Source: Kudoa neothunni (lineage: Eukaryota; Cnidaria). From it: DNA of 64,000 nucleotides. Below are positions 11,773 to 22,834 of the stretch, one piece after another. The notes under the pieces were generated by a model, which saw only the letters and a list, made by a program, of their open reading frames with translations, had not been told where the DNA came from and did no database searches. The translations under genes were made by a program, and so were the position numbers. Location of the stretch: the NCBI GenBank assembly GCA_964304625.1, contig OZ199839.1:7750001-7814000 (forward strand). The letters run 5' to 3'. Each line of letters opens with the position of its first letter. Positions within the stretch are counted from its first letter, which is position 1.

Positions 11773-12597
11773 TTAAGCAATAATAAGGATTTTTTCGATT
11801 TATAGTTATTTTCTATAAATTTATTAATGTCAGCTAATATTAAACTGCGTATTACATCTACTAATTATATTAACGAGAAATATACATGTTTTGGATTTGT
11901 AAATTGCGCACGCTCCAAAAAATTTTAATATTAAAACACATGTACGTAAAATGTTGGCTTAAAATTATAAAAGTAATTATTATTACAATAAAGTTGAAAA
12001 AACATAGATTAGTTACACTTTAATAATTAAATATTACAAGTTAATTTTTATTAAAATTAGATTGTAAACGAAATCATGTGACATTATTTCAGTGGATGAC
12101 ACTTAATAATGTCTGCAGCTAGAATTTTGAATAATTGATTTCATAAGTTACCTTTCTTATATAATAACTTTTTCAAGCAAAAAAATTATTTTTTCCAAAA
12201 TATATTATTTATATTAGACTAGTAAGTTAGAGGAAACGTGAAATAATTAATTGATGATGAATATGTTTACTTAAAGACGTAAAAAAACGTATATTTGCTG
12301 TCTATTACAGACTCAAATCTAAACATTTCTCAGTTAAATTATTATTTGATCCAACTTAATTAAACGCTTTAAGTTTCAAACAAGCTTAAATCGGACAATT
12401 GGAATATGCTAACTTTTAATATTATATTTTTAGTTAAGTTTTGAATTGTTTTTTTAAATTAGTCAAAATATTTAAAAATATCAAAATTCAGTGAATATGA
12501 TAATTAATACTATTAAGATCACATATCGTTGTGTCTTTTGTAGAGCTAAATATTCTCGCAACATCACGCAAATTTATGAGAAGACAATAACTATTAA
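11773..12597. other. AT-rich non-coding spacer
   Basis: I see no gene, RNA or repeat signal in this 825-bp stretch. Confidence 0.5.
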
Positions 12598-12960
12598 TTA
12601 AAAATTATATATGCTTTTAATTTGTCCAATTAATTTAGTTAAGAGTTTGTCTTTACTGACTCTTCGAAAGCACCATTCAGATATATATGAAGAAATCATA
12701 TCTTTTTTCTTGTTGGTGATACTTCTATACTTCCGTTTGAAGACACTCCATATACCTTCAATCCAGTTAGTGTGTACACCTGTTGAGGAGACAAATTCTT
12801 TGTCATGAATAACGGTCTCATGAAGATACCCAAGTTCGTTTAATCGTGCGTAACCACGCCATCCATCGGAATGAATTATGGACCATCCTTCAACATGATT
12901 AGTGATGATGTTTTCTAATGTAGCAGCATCCCTTTTTTCAGTCTCCACCATAAAAACATT
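12598..12960 (-). pseudogene. C-terminal half of a second ISXO2-like (IS1595/Merlin) transposase
   Basis: The minus strand encodes about 118 residues of the DDE nuclease end. It holds the second catalytic Asp in H-S-D-G-W-R-G-Y and the Glu in T-N-W-I-E-G-I-W, and ends in a basic C-terminus. The sequence differs clearly from the copy at 1.9 kb, so it is another family. The frame is open, but the N-terminal zinc ribbon and first Asp are missing: upstream of about 12960 the sequence switches abruptly to a gypsy element. The gene was therefore cut by insertion or rearrangement. Confidence 0.85.
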
Positions 12961-12961
12961 C

Positions 12962-14640
12962 CCATTTTCATATCCACCGACGCTTCAGATGTCGCCATCG
13001 CAACCATACTCTACCAGGACTTCAACGGCAAAAGGCGCGTTATCCGATATGCAAGTAGAATACTAAAGAAAGCAGAGCTAAACTATTCAACTTTTGAAAA
13101 AGAAATGCTAGCAGTGGTATTCGCAGTCAAACAATTCAATCAATATATTTATGGGAAAACGTACGATAGTCTTCACGGACCACAACCCACTTGTTCATCT
13201 CCAATCAATCAAAGACTCACACGGCAGAGTAGCACGATGGATACTTATACTTCAAAACTATACTCTAGACATCCGCTACAGACGAGGGGCTGAAAACGCC
13301 GACGCAGATTATCCGTCTAGAGCTCATGACTCTTCAAATTCAGTAGCCGCCCGTTTCCTCAACCTCTCTGTAGATGACTGGATGAAAGTTCAAAACGAAG
13401 ATACTTATTTTGGGGAAATAATAAAATCCGTCAGGAATGGTACCTATAACGGTAAACGTCAATACGCTATTGAACAGGAACTCCTCATTCAGAAATTGGA
13501 AACCAAGACTGGAGAGATCAACCAACTCTGTGTACCTCTTAGATACAGGAAAGATGTCATGGAAAAGTTCCACGATGAGTCTACACACCCTGGCTCATAC
13601 AAATCTTTTACAAACTTACGCGACCATGTATTCTGACCAGGATATGAGCTAGAGACCAAAAAATATGTGCAGTCATGCCAAACTTGCCAGTTTCACCCGT
13701 GGTCCGCAGACAAAGCCAAATTGTTGTCACTAAAAGCCCAATCACCCTTCCAAATTATGGAGTGGGATATTGTAGGACCGCTAACGACAACACCAAGTGG
13801 GAAAAAGTATATACTATGTTGCATGGATATTTTCACAAGATATGCTATTGCTATACCACTATCAAATACAAAATCAGAAACCCTATGTAAGATACTCATA
13901 AACGAAGTATGCTGTAAGTATGGGACACCATTACAAATTCACAGCGACAATGGGAGAAATTTTCTCTCTGACATTATAGCCAAGGTTTGTAACTCACTGG
14001 GTATAAAACTGACACATACTACTCCATATCACCCACAAGGCAATGGAGCAGTGTAGCGATTTAATCGAACACTCAAAGCAATGATTTCAAAATTAGGCAA
14101 TTTCAAAATTAGGCAAAGTTGATACATGGGACAAAGCATTACAAACACTTGTCAATCACTACAACTCGCACGTATCCGATGCTACGGGTTTCTCACCTTT
14201 CCAACTAATGTTTGGCCGAAAGTGCAATTTCTCTATCAGCCCGTTAGTAAACTTAACATCATTCCCGTCCACCAACTCATACCTTATTTCACTGAAAAAT
14301 GGCTTAAAACGCTGTTGGAACGCAGCAAGAAAAACGATCGAAAACATACAACAACAAATATATTCCTAATACTATTCACGATGGCACGAATATCCTAACA
14401 AGAAAGCCCGGAACCGACGTGTGGACAGGACCTCACCAAGTGATTAAAAGGCTTGGTCCGTCAACCTACAAAATAAAGATTAATGAAGATGAAATAGTTT
14501 CACACAGAAACAACTTAAAAAATATACCACCTACCTTTTACCCCCGGGGTAAATGTTACCGCGTGTTTACCGTAGCTCATGCGCGGGGCATAAGTTAGTT
14601 GTTTTAAAATGAGCGGTTCTTTGGAGCGTGAGCGTGGCAG
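12962..14640 (+). mobile_element. Ty3/gypsy LTR retrotransposon fossil (RNase H and integrase, possible 3' LTR)
   Basis: The plus strand reads as the second half of a gypsy pol gene. In order it has the end of reverse transcriptase with RNase H (T-D-A-S-D, T-D-H-N-P), the H-H-C-C zinc finger of the integrase (C-Q-T-C), the integrase core with its D, D, E region (M-D-I-F-T-R, H-S-D-N-G-R-N-F) and a C-terminal region. Past about 14525 a purine- and C-rich stretch and a TGTTAC sequence may mark the polypurine tract and the start of a 3' LTR. The element is broken, with several breaks, and its 5' half is absent. It abuts the Merlin fragment on the left and a 5'-truncated LINE on the right. Confidence 0.88.
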
Positions 14641-14645
14641 CGTTA

Positions 14646-16165
14646 CAGTATTATTAACGACCCCAATATTCATATCAATTTAACTTTAAATAATGAATCA
14701 ATTCCGCCCTTGGAAGATTTTCTATAAGTACTTAGGTACGACTAAAGATCTTTCCTCATTTAAGGACGTGCTTCCTCAGTTTAAAGAGTTTAAAGATAAG
14801 CTGATTAAAATTTCTAACAGTTACTTGTATCCCTACATGAAAGCCGAAATTTTAAGAACTTATCTCTATCCTATCTTAGACTATACATTAAAAACCAATT
14901 GTATTAGGATTGAAGATTTACAAGCGCTAGACTCTTTAGTACTTAAACATGTGCGCAAATGGTTCAGCCTTCCCCAATGCTCCACTACCTCATTCTTCTA
15001 TACCCCTATTAAATTAGGAGGTCTAGGTTTAAAATCCATTACAGAAGACTTTTCGCGCATTAAGATTAGCTTCGGCATTAACAGTCTTAAACAGCGAGGA
15101 TGATCGTGTTGAACAAATCGCGCAACAAACTCTACAAAACCATTGTAGCTAAACGTCACCCTAATACTAATGTCAATGAAATTACTAATATCCAAATAAT
15201 TAATTTCCTCAACAGTGAATTTGACATCATTAACGCTAGGATATCCGAAGCCTTTTAATCGTCCCGCAAGATTAAATAGAAAAGCACTCGATGTTGAACT
15301 AATTGATGCATCGAATAATCTTAAAATTGAGCTTAATCCTGCCACTCTTTTAATTCCACCCAGCATTTTCCGCAATCGTTTAACCGAACCCACAAAAATT
15401 AAATTATTACGTTGGCATAAACCAATGTAAGCAATTTAATAGATGGAAAGGTCAAATAGATTAGGGAAAAGCTGTCATTAGTACCCGCGCAAGATCCGCA
15501 TCCAAAACATGGACAAGAAGTGGCCATATTAAAGTGACCACATGCCGCTTCGCTCTCCATGGTAGGATGAATCTGCTACCTACAAAGTAGTTCTTAAAAA
15601 AGTTAAGAAAGCGCCTGATTCTAAATGTCGCCACTGCAACTGCGAGCATGAAACTTTGGGTCATATTCTAAGTTCATGTAAGCACGGCACGAACTTAATC
15701 ATGACTAGACATAATAATGTTCTTAACTTTATACATTCTAAAATTAAACTACCAAAAAACTGGACTAGCTTTAAAGACATGAGCATTATTCCTAATTCTA
15801 ATCGTCGCCCAGACTTAGTTCTAATCAATAGGAAAAAACATAAAGCTATAATTATTGATATAACTATTGCATATGAAAATGATCCCGTGCGATTAACTAG
15901 TGTGCGTGATGGTAAAAATAAATAAATACTTCCCAGAGAGACATACTCTAGAGAGACAAGGGCTAATTGTCTACTCAGGGCGCATTAGTCTACGGTTCTT
16001 TAGGTAGTCATCTAGACTCCAATTTCGAATTTTATAAACTACTGGGTTCTTAAGCGCAAAGCCATTAAAACGCATTAAAAAGACTATTACAACAATGATT
16101 CTTGAGGATAGTCACACTATCTTTAAGAATCATGTTCGTAATAGTACTAACGTCATGCATTAAAA
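14646..16165 (+). mobile_element. R2-type LINE, copy A (5'-truncated, restriction-like endonuclease)
   Basis: This 5'-truncated non-LTR retrotransposon starts within the end of the reverse transcriptase. It includes the thumb region (L-G-G-L-G-L), a CCHC-type knuckle (C-R-H-C...H...C near 15630) and the restriction-like endonuclease with R-R-P-D-L-V and I-I-D-I-T near 15810-15860, which marks the R2/NeSL/HERO side of LINEs. In these elements that nuclease nicks the target for target-primed reverse transcription. The main frame at 14693-15103 breaks off, and further frame changes follow. The 3' tail, with the inverted motif around TTCTTGAGGATAGTCACACT (16101-16120), matches copy B near 25278. 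Start and end were set by comparison with copy B. Confidence 0.85.
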
Positions 16166-16378
16166 ATTATTTTAAAAAAAAAATTTTATCAAATTTTAAT
16201 TAATTAATCTTAAAAATAACCTACGAATGTCTAAAAATCCAAAAAACAAGAATCCATCCCAAAATTCAGCAATTATCAAAAAATCACCAAAAAACACTAT
16301 TAGCTAGTTAAAAACTTTTAGTTCTTTGTTAGTGGAAATATACTGTATTATTAACGAAGGTTACTAGTTCGAACCCCT
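16166..16378. other. Short AT-rich spacer after LINE copy A
   Basis: Non-coding. A tRNA B-box-like AGTTCGAACCCC at about 16366-16377 lacks a convincing A box or cloverleaf. Confidence 0.35.
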
Positions 16379-16777
16379 TTGAGGACGAAGAATCGTTTTT
16401 TTCTTATGCAAAAATCCAAAGTATTTATATTAGCTCGCGTCTGCTATAGTTTGATTGCCCATTTGATAACAATTCTAACGATCCATATTTTTAATGTCAC
16501 GCTTCTTTTTCAAACTAACGATCTCTCGAGATGTATGTATATGTACAATGTGACGTATTTAAAAGCTGGAGAAAAGGATAAAACCTTACCTCCACTTTGC
16601 AAATGCGTAGCAGAATATGTGCGCTGCACGGAGAGACTAAAAATGTATTATACAAGATTAAAATCTATAGTTAATGGTGTGACTTCCACGCAGGTCAATC
16701 TAAACGTGATTCTCGCAATGCGACTGTTGACGCCCACAAATGAAAATACCCTAAAGCACATGAAACATACACGTTAG
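16379..16777 (+). CDS. Unrecognised 132-residue ORF
   Basis: The open frame is 399 bp. The first ATG-initiated product would have a hydrophobic stretch at about residues 15-45 (possible membrane segment), then a Cys-containing charged region (P-P-L-C-K-C) and a basic tail. I recognise no family. It lies between a LINE and LTR fossils, so it may be mobile-element debris rather than a host gene. Confidence 0.25.
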   Translation: MRTKNRFFLMQKSKVFILARVCYSLIAHLITILTIHIFNVTLLFQTNDLSRCMYMYNVTYLKAGEKDKTLPPLCKCVAEYVRCTERLKMYYTRLKSIVNGVTSTQVNLNVILAMRLLTPTNENTLKHMKHTR

Positions 16778-16779
16778 AC

Positions 16780-17300
16780 TATCGACTTATACAATAGTAA
16801 TTGTGTGTTTGCATACATCATCATTTTTCTTATACGCGTAATGAATTTTACAACAACAGGTTATGAGTCCTACACGTGAAATCCCAATTACAATATAAAG
16901 TATCTATTCAATGGAAATGGTAGTGACTATGCCCTGTGGGGAAACCAACATGTTGGCGTACATACATACAAAAGGGTAGAGAAAAACCATTCTGGGAATA
17001 TCGGAGGATGTGGATCGTCATCAAAGGAATAATGAGCTAGCGTACGTACGCTGAATTAATACAACTATTAGATGATAGATCAATTCAACTCATCATGAAC
17101 GAATGCAATTACGAAGGTGATATGGCGGTGCAACTTCTTCGAAACTATTACATAAGTGATTATAAGGCAAGAAAAATAAATTTATACATTGAGCTTACAA
17201 GTCTTAAACACACAGAAGGATAAGATATCACGGATTACCTAATTCGTGATGAAAACATTTACATGAGACTTATTAAATCCTCAAAATGTTCTTTTAAGAG
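16780..17300 (+). mobile_element. Copia-like LTR retrotransposon gag fragment (fossil)
   Basis: Plus-strand text near 17050-17290 matches the gag-like region of Ty1/copia-type elements (UBN2 type). The clues are the L-L-D-D-R-S motif followed by L-L-R-N-Y-Y and a Y-I-E-L-T-S-L-K block. No LTR, protease or integrase of this element was found, so only a short broken piece survives. The family call rests on motif memory and is moderately sure; the left limit is approximate. Confidence 0.5.
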
Positions 17301-17639
17301 TTTCTATATGTGTACACGCGAAGCGTTACACAATTGTCATTTTAATTGTTAGTGTGTCTTTTTCTTGCGTAAATTAAGAAATATGACAACTGGCGTGCTG
17401 ATAGGATAATGGATGGCAAAGAAATAAGCGACGTACTCCAACAACATACTGCAGATTTGTAGTGGTCTGGTTGGGAATCACCAACACAAACCGGTCCCAC
17501 AGTTTCATCCCCATTACGCTGAAATGGAGAACTGGTAAACTTACGTATCACGCACTAAGGAACATTGTATAGGTCACGGGGGAGATACCTCTTGCCATAA
17601 GCCTCTATTCCTCTTATGGATCGGCTCATAATGTTACAA
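17301..17639. other. Unassigned repeat-derived stretch
   Basis: No coding signal was recognised. It lies between two LTR-element fossils and may be non-coding sequence of either. Confidence 0.3.
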
Positions 17640-18149
17640 ACTCTACGAGAAGGTTTTCTCAAATAGTGATAGACAAACCTGTAATTTTGATCATATTGTT
17701 TCAAAAGTAGAAGAATATTTGGTTTCGCGAAGCAATGAAGTCTCAGCTATGGTTAAATTCTCCAATTGTAAATGGAAGCCGGGACAATCCTATTATGCTC
17801 AATGGGATGCGAATCTAGAAGCAGCTTAACGCATCTGCAACTTCACTTGTGACAATTGTCAATCATCCTATGCACCACGGCTCATACGTGATATGATTAT
17901 ATTGAATACTCCTCAACCGAGAGTATAAGCCACCTGCGTACAGCAGCGCAACCCTCAATTACAAGATGTAGTTAATGCTGGCGCTAGGCATTGGGTTACT
18001 AAATGTTGCATGCATGAGATTAAATTCCATGCAAAGGATTAACATTTGTTTATTACTATGTAAACGGGAATTAACGATCGACAGCACGTTATTCTTATTT
18101 TAGTGTTTTGAGCGTTCGTGTTGCGCACATTACTTTTTTTGCTGAAATA

Positions 18150-18213
18150 AAATCGATTACAACACTAAACAAGCCATTGCCTCCATAAGGGATGATTCCC
18201 TCTCTTCAAACAC
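18150..18213 (+). repeat. 64-bp gypsy gag segment, left copy flanking the MULE
   Basis: About 60 bases here (starting ACACTAAACAAGCCATTGCC) recur at 19753-19811 with few differences, on the other side of the MULE and in the same orientation. This is far longer than the 8-10 bp duplication a MULE makes, so it reflects two overlapping gypsy copies or a local duplication. Confidence 0.75.
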
Positions 18214-18275
18214 ATAAGAATCGGAAGGGGGCACTGGTCAATGTGTGTGCGTATGTCACGCACGCGTGTTGGGAT

Positions 18276-19729
18276 TATGTCGGAGAAACTTGGTGAACCT
18301 AAGTATCGAATAATCAAAACTTAAAGAAATTCTGAGATGCTTTTTTATCAGAATTACTTTTACACTAAATATCACCCGGGTAAGATTTCACAATTCTGGA
18401 GATGTCAAAATAGGAAGTGTCCTAGAAAAATTTCGACGTCACCATTGGATCAAATTGATAAGCTTGAAATCGTCAAAGAGTATAATCATATTTTATTCGA
18501 CAACGATATTTCAAAGATGTATTTTTCGGCCAATATTAAAAATTTATCGGAAATTAGTTCGTATTCCAACCATAAAGTTTATTCATAAACAATAAGCAGT
18601 GTAAAATTGTGCGATATACCAATCTTAAATAAAAATCACATCTACAAAAATATTCGCAATGTGGGAGAAATTCTGTTGTAGTCGATTTTACAAAAAATTT
18701 GCTGGAACTTCAAATAAAGACACTTCGTGGTCAAAATTTTTGTCTGTTCGACTCGGGGGTGGAAACCTCAGACAATAGTACTATTGACTATTAATGAGCA
18801 TCTTGAACATTTAAAAATTCAAGAGTGATGATTGCGAATGGTACTTTTAAGGTCTGTCCAAGAGAATTTCTTCAACTATGTTACACGCGGAAAAATATTT
18901 TCGAATGTTTATCCACTGGTATACATATTGAAAACGAAGAAGGAGAGTGATTATTTGAAGACAATAAACATTATTAAAAGTAAGTTAGATAATGGCTTCC
19001 CAAATTATATAATTATTGATTTCGAGGTGGCTGTGTATGTTTCTTTTAAGAAAGCAACAAAATCTAAGATATGCTTTTGCCTATTTCACTTTGGTCAATG
19101 TATTTTTAGAAAAATTCAAAATTTAGACTCAGTTAATGATTATAATCAAAATAACGAATTTAAATTATTAGTTAAATGCCTTACCTTATAGAATATGTTC
19201 CACCCGAATATGTAGAAATGGAGAATCAGAAAGTTCTATGAAAATCATTTGGATTTACAAATATTAATCTTGTTTCGTTTTTCAACTATTTTGAAAAAAA
19301 AATTCTAAAAGGGACCAAATATCCTATCAAGTGCTGGAACGCGTATGAAAGAGCTATGAAAGATATACCATTAATTTCAAACAACGCATAAATGTTTAAC
19401 CGTCTTTTTCGTGATAAATTTGATCAGCGTCATCTAGGTCTTTCAACATTTTTTGAAAAATTAATGGTTAATCAAAGTAATATTGAGAATGACATTGAAT
19501 GCCAAATGCTTAATGTGACACGCATTTCCAATGCTATGTATAGACTAAAATTAGGCTCTCTTAAAGAAATTTGCAAAAATTATCGTGCGTATTATGACAA
19601 CACGTCTCAACTTATAACTAAAATATGTCTGGGAATTAACTAATTAGCTTATGTATAGTTCATCTATTATCGTTCAAAATATTGTTGTTATTTGCGCGTG
19701 CGTGTTCAAGGTTCCCCAGTTTTCTCTTT
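18276..19729 (+). mobile_element. MULE (Mutator-like) transposon with FLYWCH-type transposase, decayed
   Basis: Between two parts of a gypsy fossil lies a MULE. A FLYWCH-type zinc finger is read near 18340-18450 (F-W-R-C-Q-N-R-K-C-P). The MULE nuclease region follows near 18830-19190, with the typical K-I-F-S-N-V-Y-P-L-V-Y and L-F-H-F-G-Q-C-I blocks and an I-I-D-F-E acidic site. A C-terminal part with the same family flavour lies at 19392-19643. The frames are separated by stops and frame changes. Imperfect inverted ends are visible: GGAGAAACTTGGTGAACCT at about 18280 and the inverse of GAGAAAACTGGGGAACCT at about 19710-19727. Cut-and-paste activity is lost in this copy. Confidence 0.82.
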
Positions 19730-19752
19730 ATGGTTGGCGAATAGGCATTCGG

Positions 19753-19811
19753 GTTACTAAATAAGCCATGGCCTCCATAAGAGATGACTCCCTTTCCTCA
19801 AACAAACAAGA
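19753..19811 (+). repeat. Gypsy gag segment, right copy flanking the MULE
   Basis: Direct partner of 18150-18213; see that entry. Confidence 0.75.
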
Positions 19812-21424
19812 ATCTACGGTAAATCAACTACAACCTTCCTACAAGACAAAACGGGCAGAAAACAAGACTGTGAAGAGATTATTGCCGTCTTGTCCCAATT
19901 GTTTCATCGAACACGGACGTAAAAATTGTTCATACCGTTCGTCCAAATGCCACCATTGTCAAAGAACGGGCCACACAGAAAAAATCTGTGGCGGAAAACA
20001 AGGTAAAAGTCTTAGTTACCAAGACTACCCACAACATACCTAAAAAGGATTTTTCCTCTAGCCTAAACAATATTGGAACTGGACAGCATAAGAATGGAAT
20101 AATTCTAACCATCGAGCTCAACAAAAACAAAGGCCAAATTTTTTGTTGGATACCGGTGCATCCAGAACAATTATCGACTTATCTACCCATCTTCTAATAA
20201 GTAAACCTACGTTAACTCAAGCCTAAACAATCTTAATTACCCTTTTGGTGGGTTGCCGGCTTTCTAGATTGGGAGGATGTGTTGTGAACATCACCTTGAG
20301 AAATACGAAATTCCAATTACCGGTGATAATAACTAATCATTTAACTAGTGGTAACCTTTTAGGAATGGACTGGATACCTCATTTTAAACCCTGCTTAATA
20401 ACGAAATCAACAATGGTAATATTTCGAATGTTAGAACGTTGGACGAAAGTGCAATGTTCAATCAACATGCGAAGTTTTTCTTCAGTACGAATCTTGGATG
20501 CTACAATCTTGGAAAGATCAAAATTCGTGTAAACACTTCGATACAACCGATAAGCTTGAAAGCAAGACCTTTACCCTTCTCCTTGGTTACAATGTTAAGG
20601 AATGAACTCAAACGGCTAGAGGATACAGGAGTCATCACCAAAGTTAATCACAGTGAATGAACAACCCCCATTGTCATAGTGAGAAAAGACCAAAACAAAC
20701 TGCGCCTTTGCAGTGACTTCCAAGCGACTATTAACCAGGCTCTCAAGGTTGACAAATATCCAATCTCCAGACTTGAAGAACTCTTAGATTCCAAGAAGGT
20801 AAACCTTTCTCGAAGATTAACTTGTCAGAGGCATATTTTCAGTTAGAATTCGACGCCGAAAGTAAGAAATTAACAACCATAACTACAATTCAAGGGCTCT
20901 ACCTATTCAACCGCCTTCCCTTCGGAATCTCGAGTGCACCGGCCATCTTCGAAATAATCATCGAGCAACTAATATCTGACTTACCTGGAGTAGCAGCTTA
21001 CTTAAACGATATAATAATCCCCGGAAAGACTTAGGAGGAACATCTCACCAATCTGAAATAGTCCTGGAACGTCTTACCCATGCAGGTCTAACCTGTAAGC
21101 GAGAAAAGTGTCACCTGTTCCAAACACAAGTGGACTATCTGGGTCACATAATAGATAAACACGTAATTGGAGCATCAACGTCGAATGTAGATGCTGTATC
21201 TGTTTGGTATCGTGACCAACCGTATGATATCCGTCAAAAACCCCTAAACGATTTAAAGGGAACCAGAATTATCAGGCAGACCTACTCCGATTGCCAATAA
21301 GTGAGTAATGCGATTAGCCACAAAACGGTATAACTCAAACCTGGGTAAAATTCACACAGGAACACCCAGAGGTACAAGATATGACCAAGTAAAATATTCC
21401 CTAAAGTTCTCCTCCTTATAGGCG

Positions 21425-21790
21425 AAAGTTAAAACCCTCCATCTCACCACCAATATGAAAGTGCAACTCAGCAACGAAGAAGGAGCCAGTCAATTCGCCC
21501 CAATAATACTACGGCTACGGATAGGTAATGATCAACATACCATTAGGCTCGATGGATATATTCCTCTATGTTCCGTGGCAAACTTGGTTTTGTCCATGGA
21601 TGAATTGATAGACCGTGTTTTTCCAGAAATATAAAAAAACTTTTACAACTCTTAGCTGTCAGAACGAGCTATCTTAAGCCCCACAAACCAATCCGTAAAC
21701 AAAATCAAGATAGATTGACCCGGCTGTGAGATCTACCGACCTCCAAGATTACTCGTCCGGCGAGATTTATACTCTGCCAGATGAATAATA
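21425..21790 (+). pseudogene. Helitron helicase (PIF1-like) C-terminal fragment
   Basis: The plus-strand frame starting near 21428 resembles the late part of the PIF1-type helicase of Helitron rolling-circle transposons. It has L-T-T-N-M-K-V-Q-L, then I-G-N, then S-M-D-E-L-I-D-R-V-F-P, and L-S-E-R-A-I-L-S-P-T-N ending near 21710. Three in-frame stops interrupt it (near 21632, 21653 and 21717). The rolling-circle nuclease domain and the upstream helicase motifs (Walker A and B) are absent. It lies between two gypsy fossils. Confidence 0.75.
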
Positions 21791-21829
21791 ATATTTTTAT
21801 GAACAACTCACTAAAAGTCACGTACACTT

Positions 21830-22830
21830 AAATCAAATATTCAACAGGTGTGACGTCATCACCGATTCATCATGCGCTACTACGTTATATAAACATAGTC
21901 TGTACGAGTCTAGTAGTTGTTAATCTACCTAGTTTTTAAGCGCATAGCTATGGCTCTCACATCTGGCGCATTGAGCAGGATTGATGCATTCGACGGAACT
22001 CTGTGCGTTTCAACTTGGTTGGAAAAATTGGAGAGATGCTTAAAACTCTCCGGCCTGGTAAAAGCAAATTGGACAAGTTATTCGTTAGTTTTGTTGTCTA
22101 CAGGGGAGTCATTAATGCGGGTATTAACGACGAAAGCGACTTTGACGATCTGAAGGTAACGATGTTAGATTGTTACGATATCAAAAAATCGTCCTTCTTG
22201 CTTCAAACGGAATTTGCCGGAATATTTCAATATTGGAGAGGACGTCAAAGGTCTCTGTGACAGACGGATCAGTCTATGGAAATTGGCTTATAAAGGCTCG
22301 TACGAGGATTTGCTACAAGGGACCCTATGTAACCAGTTTCCCAAAGGGATCAGTGGCGTGGAGATATGCAACCTCCTACTGACCACCGACTTGGATAATC
22401 TCTAAAATGCACTGTCGATGGTCCAAAAACTCATGTTGTGCCCCCAGACTACGGAAGCAACGCGAAAATTCACACCGAGGAAAAAGTGGACGTCAAAACA
22501 CTAAAGGAAAAAATTGAAGATTTACAAAATGTTGTAAACGACATGAAGAAATCCATGTCAATCGTATCGACTAACCCTACCGGCAGATATCGAACCAACA
22601 AAAGAAACTTTTGTTTCACGTGTGGAAAGCCGGTCCACATTGCCAATAGATGCTCTGGACGATTTAGAAATAATAAATATACCAATAAATTTAGATATTC
22701 ATACTTCAGTGGTTTTCTAACAGCGGCGAAAAGTTTCATTACCATTCATCTAAAACTAAATGGCGTACACGTTTCCGATCTTGTGGGATACTGGCTCAGA
22801 AAGATTAACTACCACTCTGATTCAAATTAA
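21830..22830 (+). mobile_element. Gypsy-type LTR retrotransposon fossil (LTR-like promoter, gag, nucleocapsid)
   Basis: A stretch at about 21840-21945 looks like an LTR with a TATATAAACA promoter box near 21893. A gag-like frame begins near 21950 (S-R-I-D-A-F-D-G...W-L-E-K-L-E-R), and a CCHC zinc knuckle (C-F-T-C-G-K-P-V-H-I-A-N-R-C) lies near 22610-22655, followed by the start of a protease. Pol is missing because LINE copy B follows directly. The copy is broken, with a few breaks. Confidence 0.75.
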
Positions 22831-22834
22831 GATA

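Larger units (their letters stand above)
17640..21420 (+). mobile_element. Ty3/gypsy LTR retrotransposon fossil (gag, protease, RT), interrupted by a MULE
   Basis: The plus strand carries, in order, a gag region (about 17.65-18.2 kb), a Cys-rich nucleocapsid zinc region (C-P-N-C and C-H-H-C...H...C, near 19.9 kb), an aspartic protease trace with D-T-G-A-S near 20.15 kb, and a gypsy reverse transcriptase at about 20.55-21.15 kb with the R-L-C-S-D-F, L-P-F-G-I and Y-L-N-D-I-I blocks. A DNA transposon of the MULE superfamily splits gag from the nucleocapsid region. The element is broken at many points and looks old. LTRs were not identified. Confidence 0.8.

Noticed and set aside
16350-16390. 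tRNA-like B-box (AGTTCGAACCCC)
   Set aside because: No matching A box at the right distance and no cloverleaf could be drawn, so a tRNA gene or tRNA-derived SINE is not supported.
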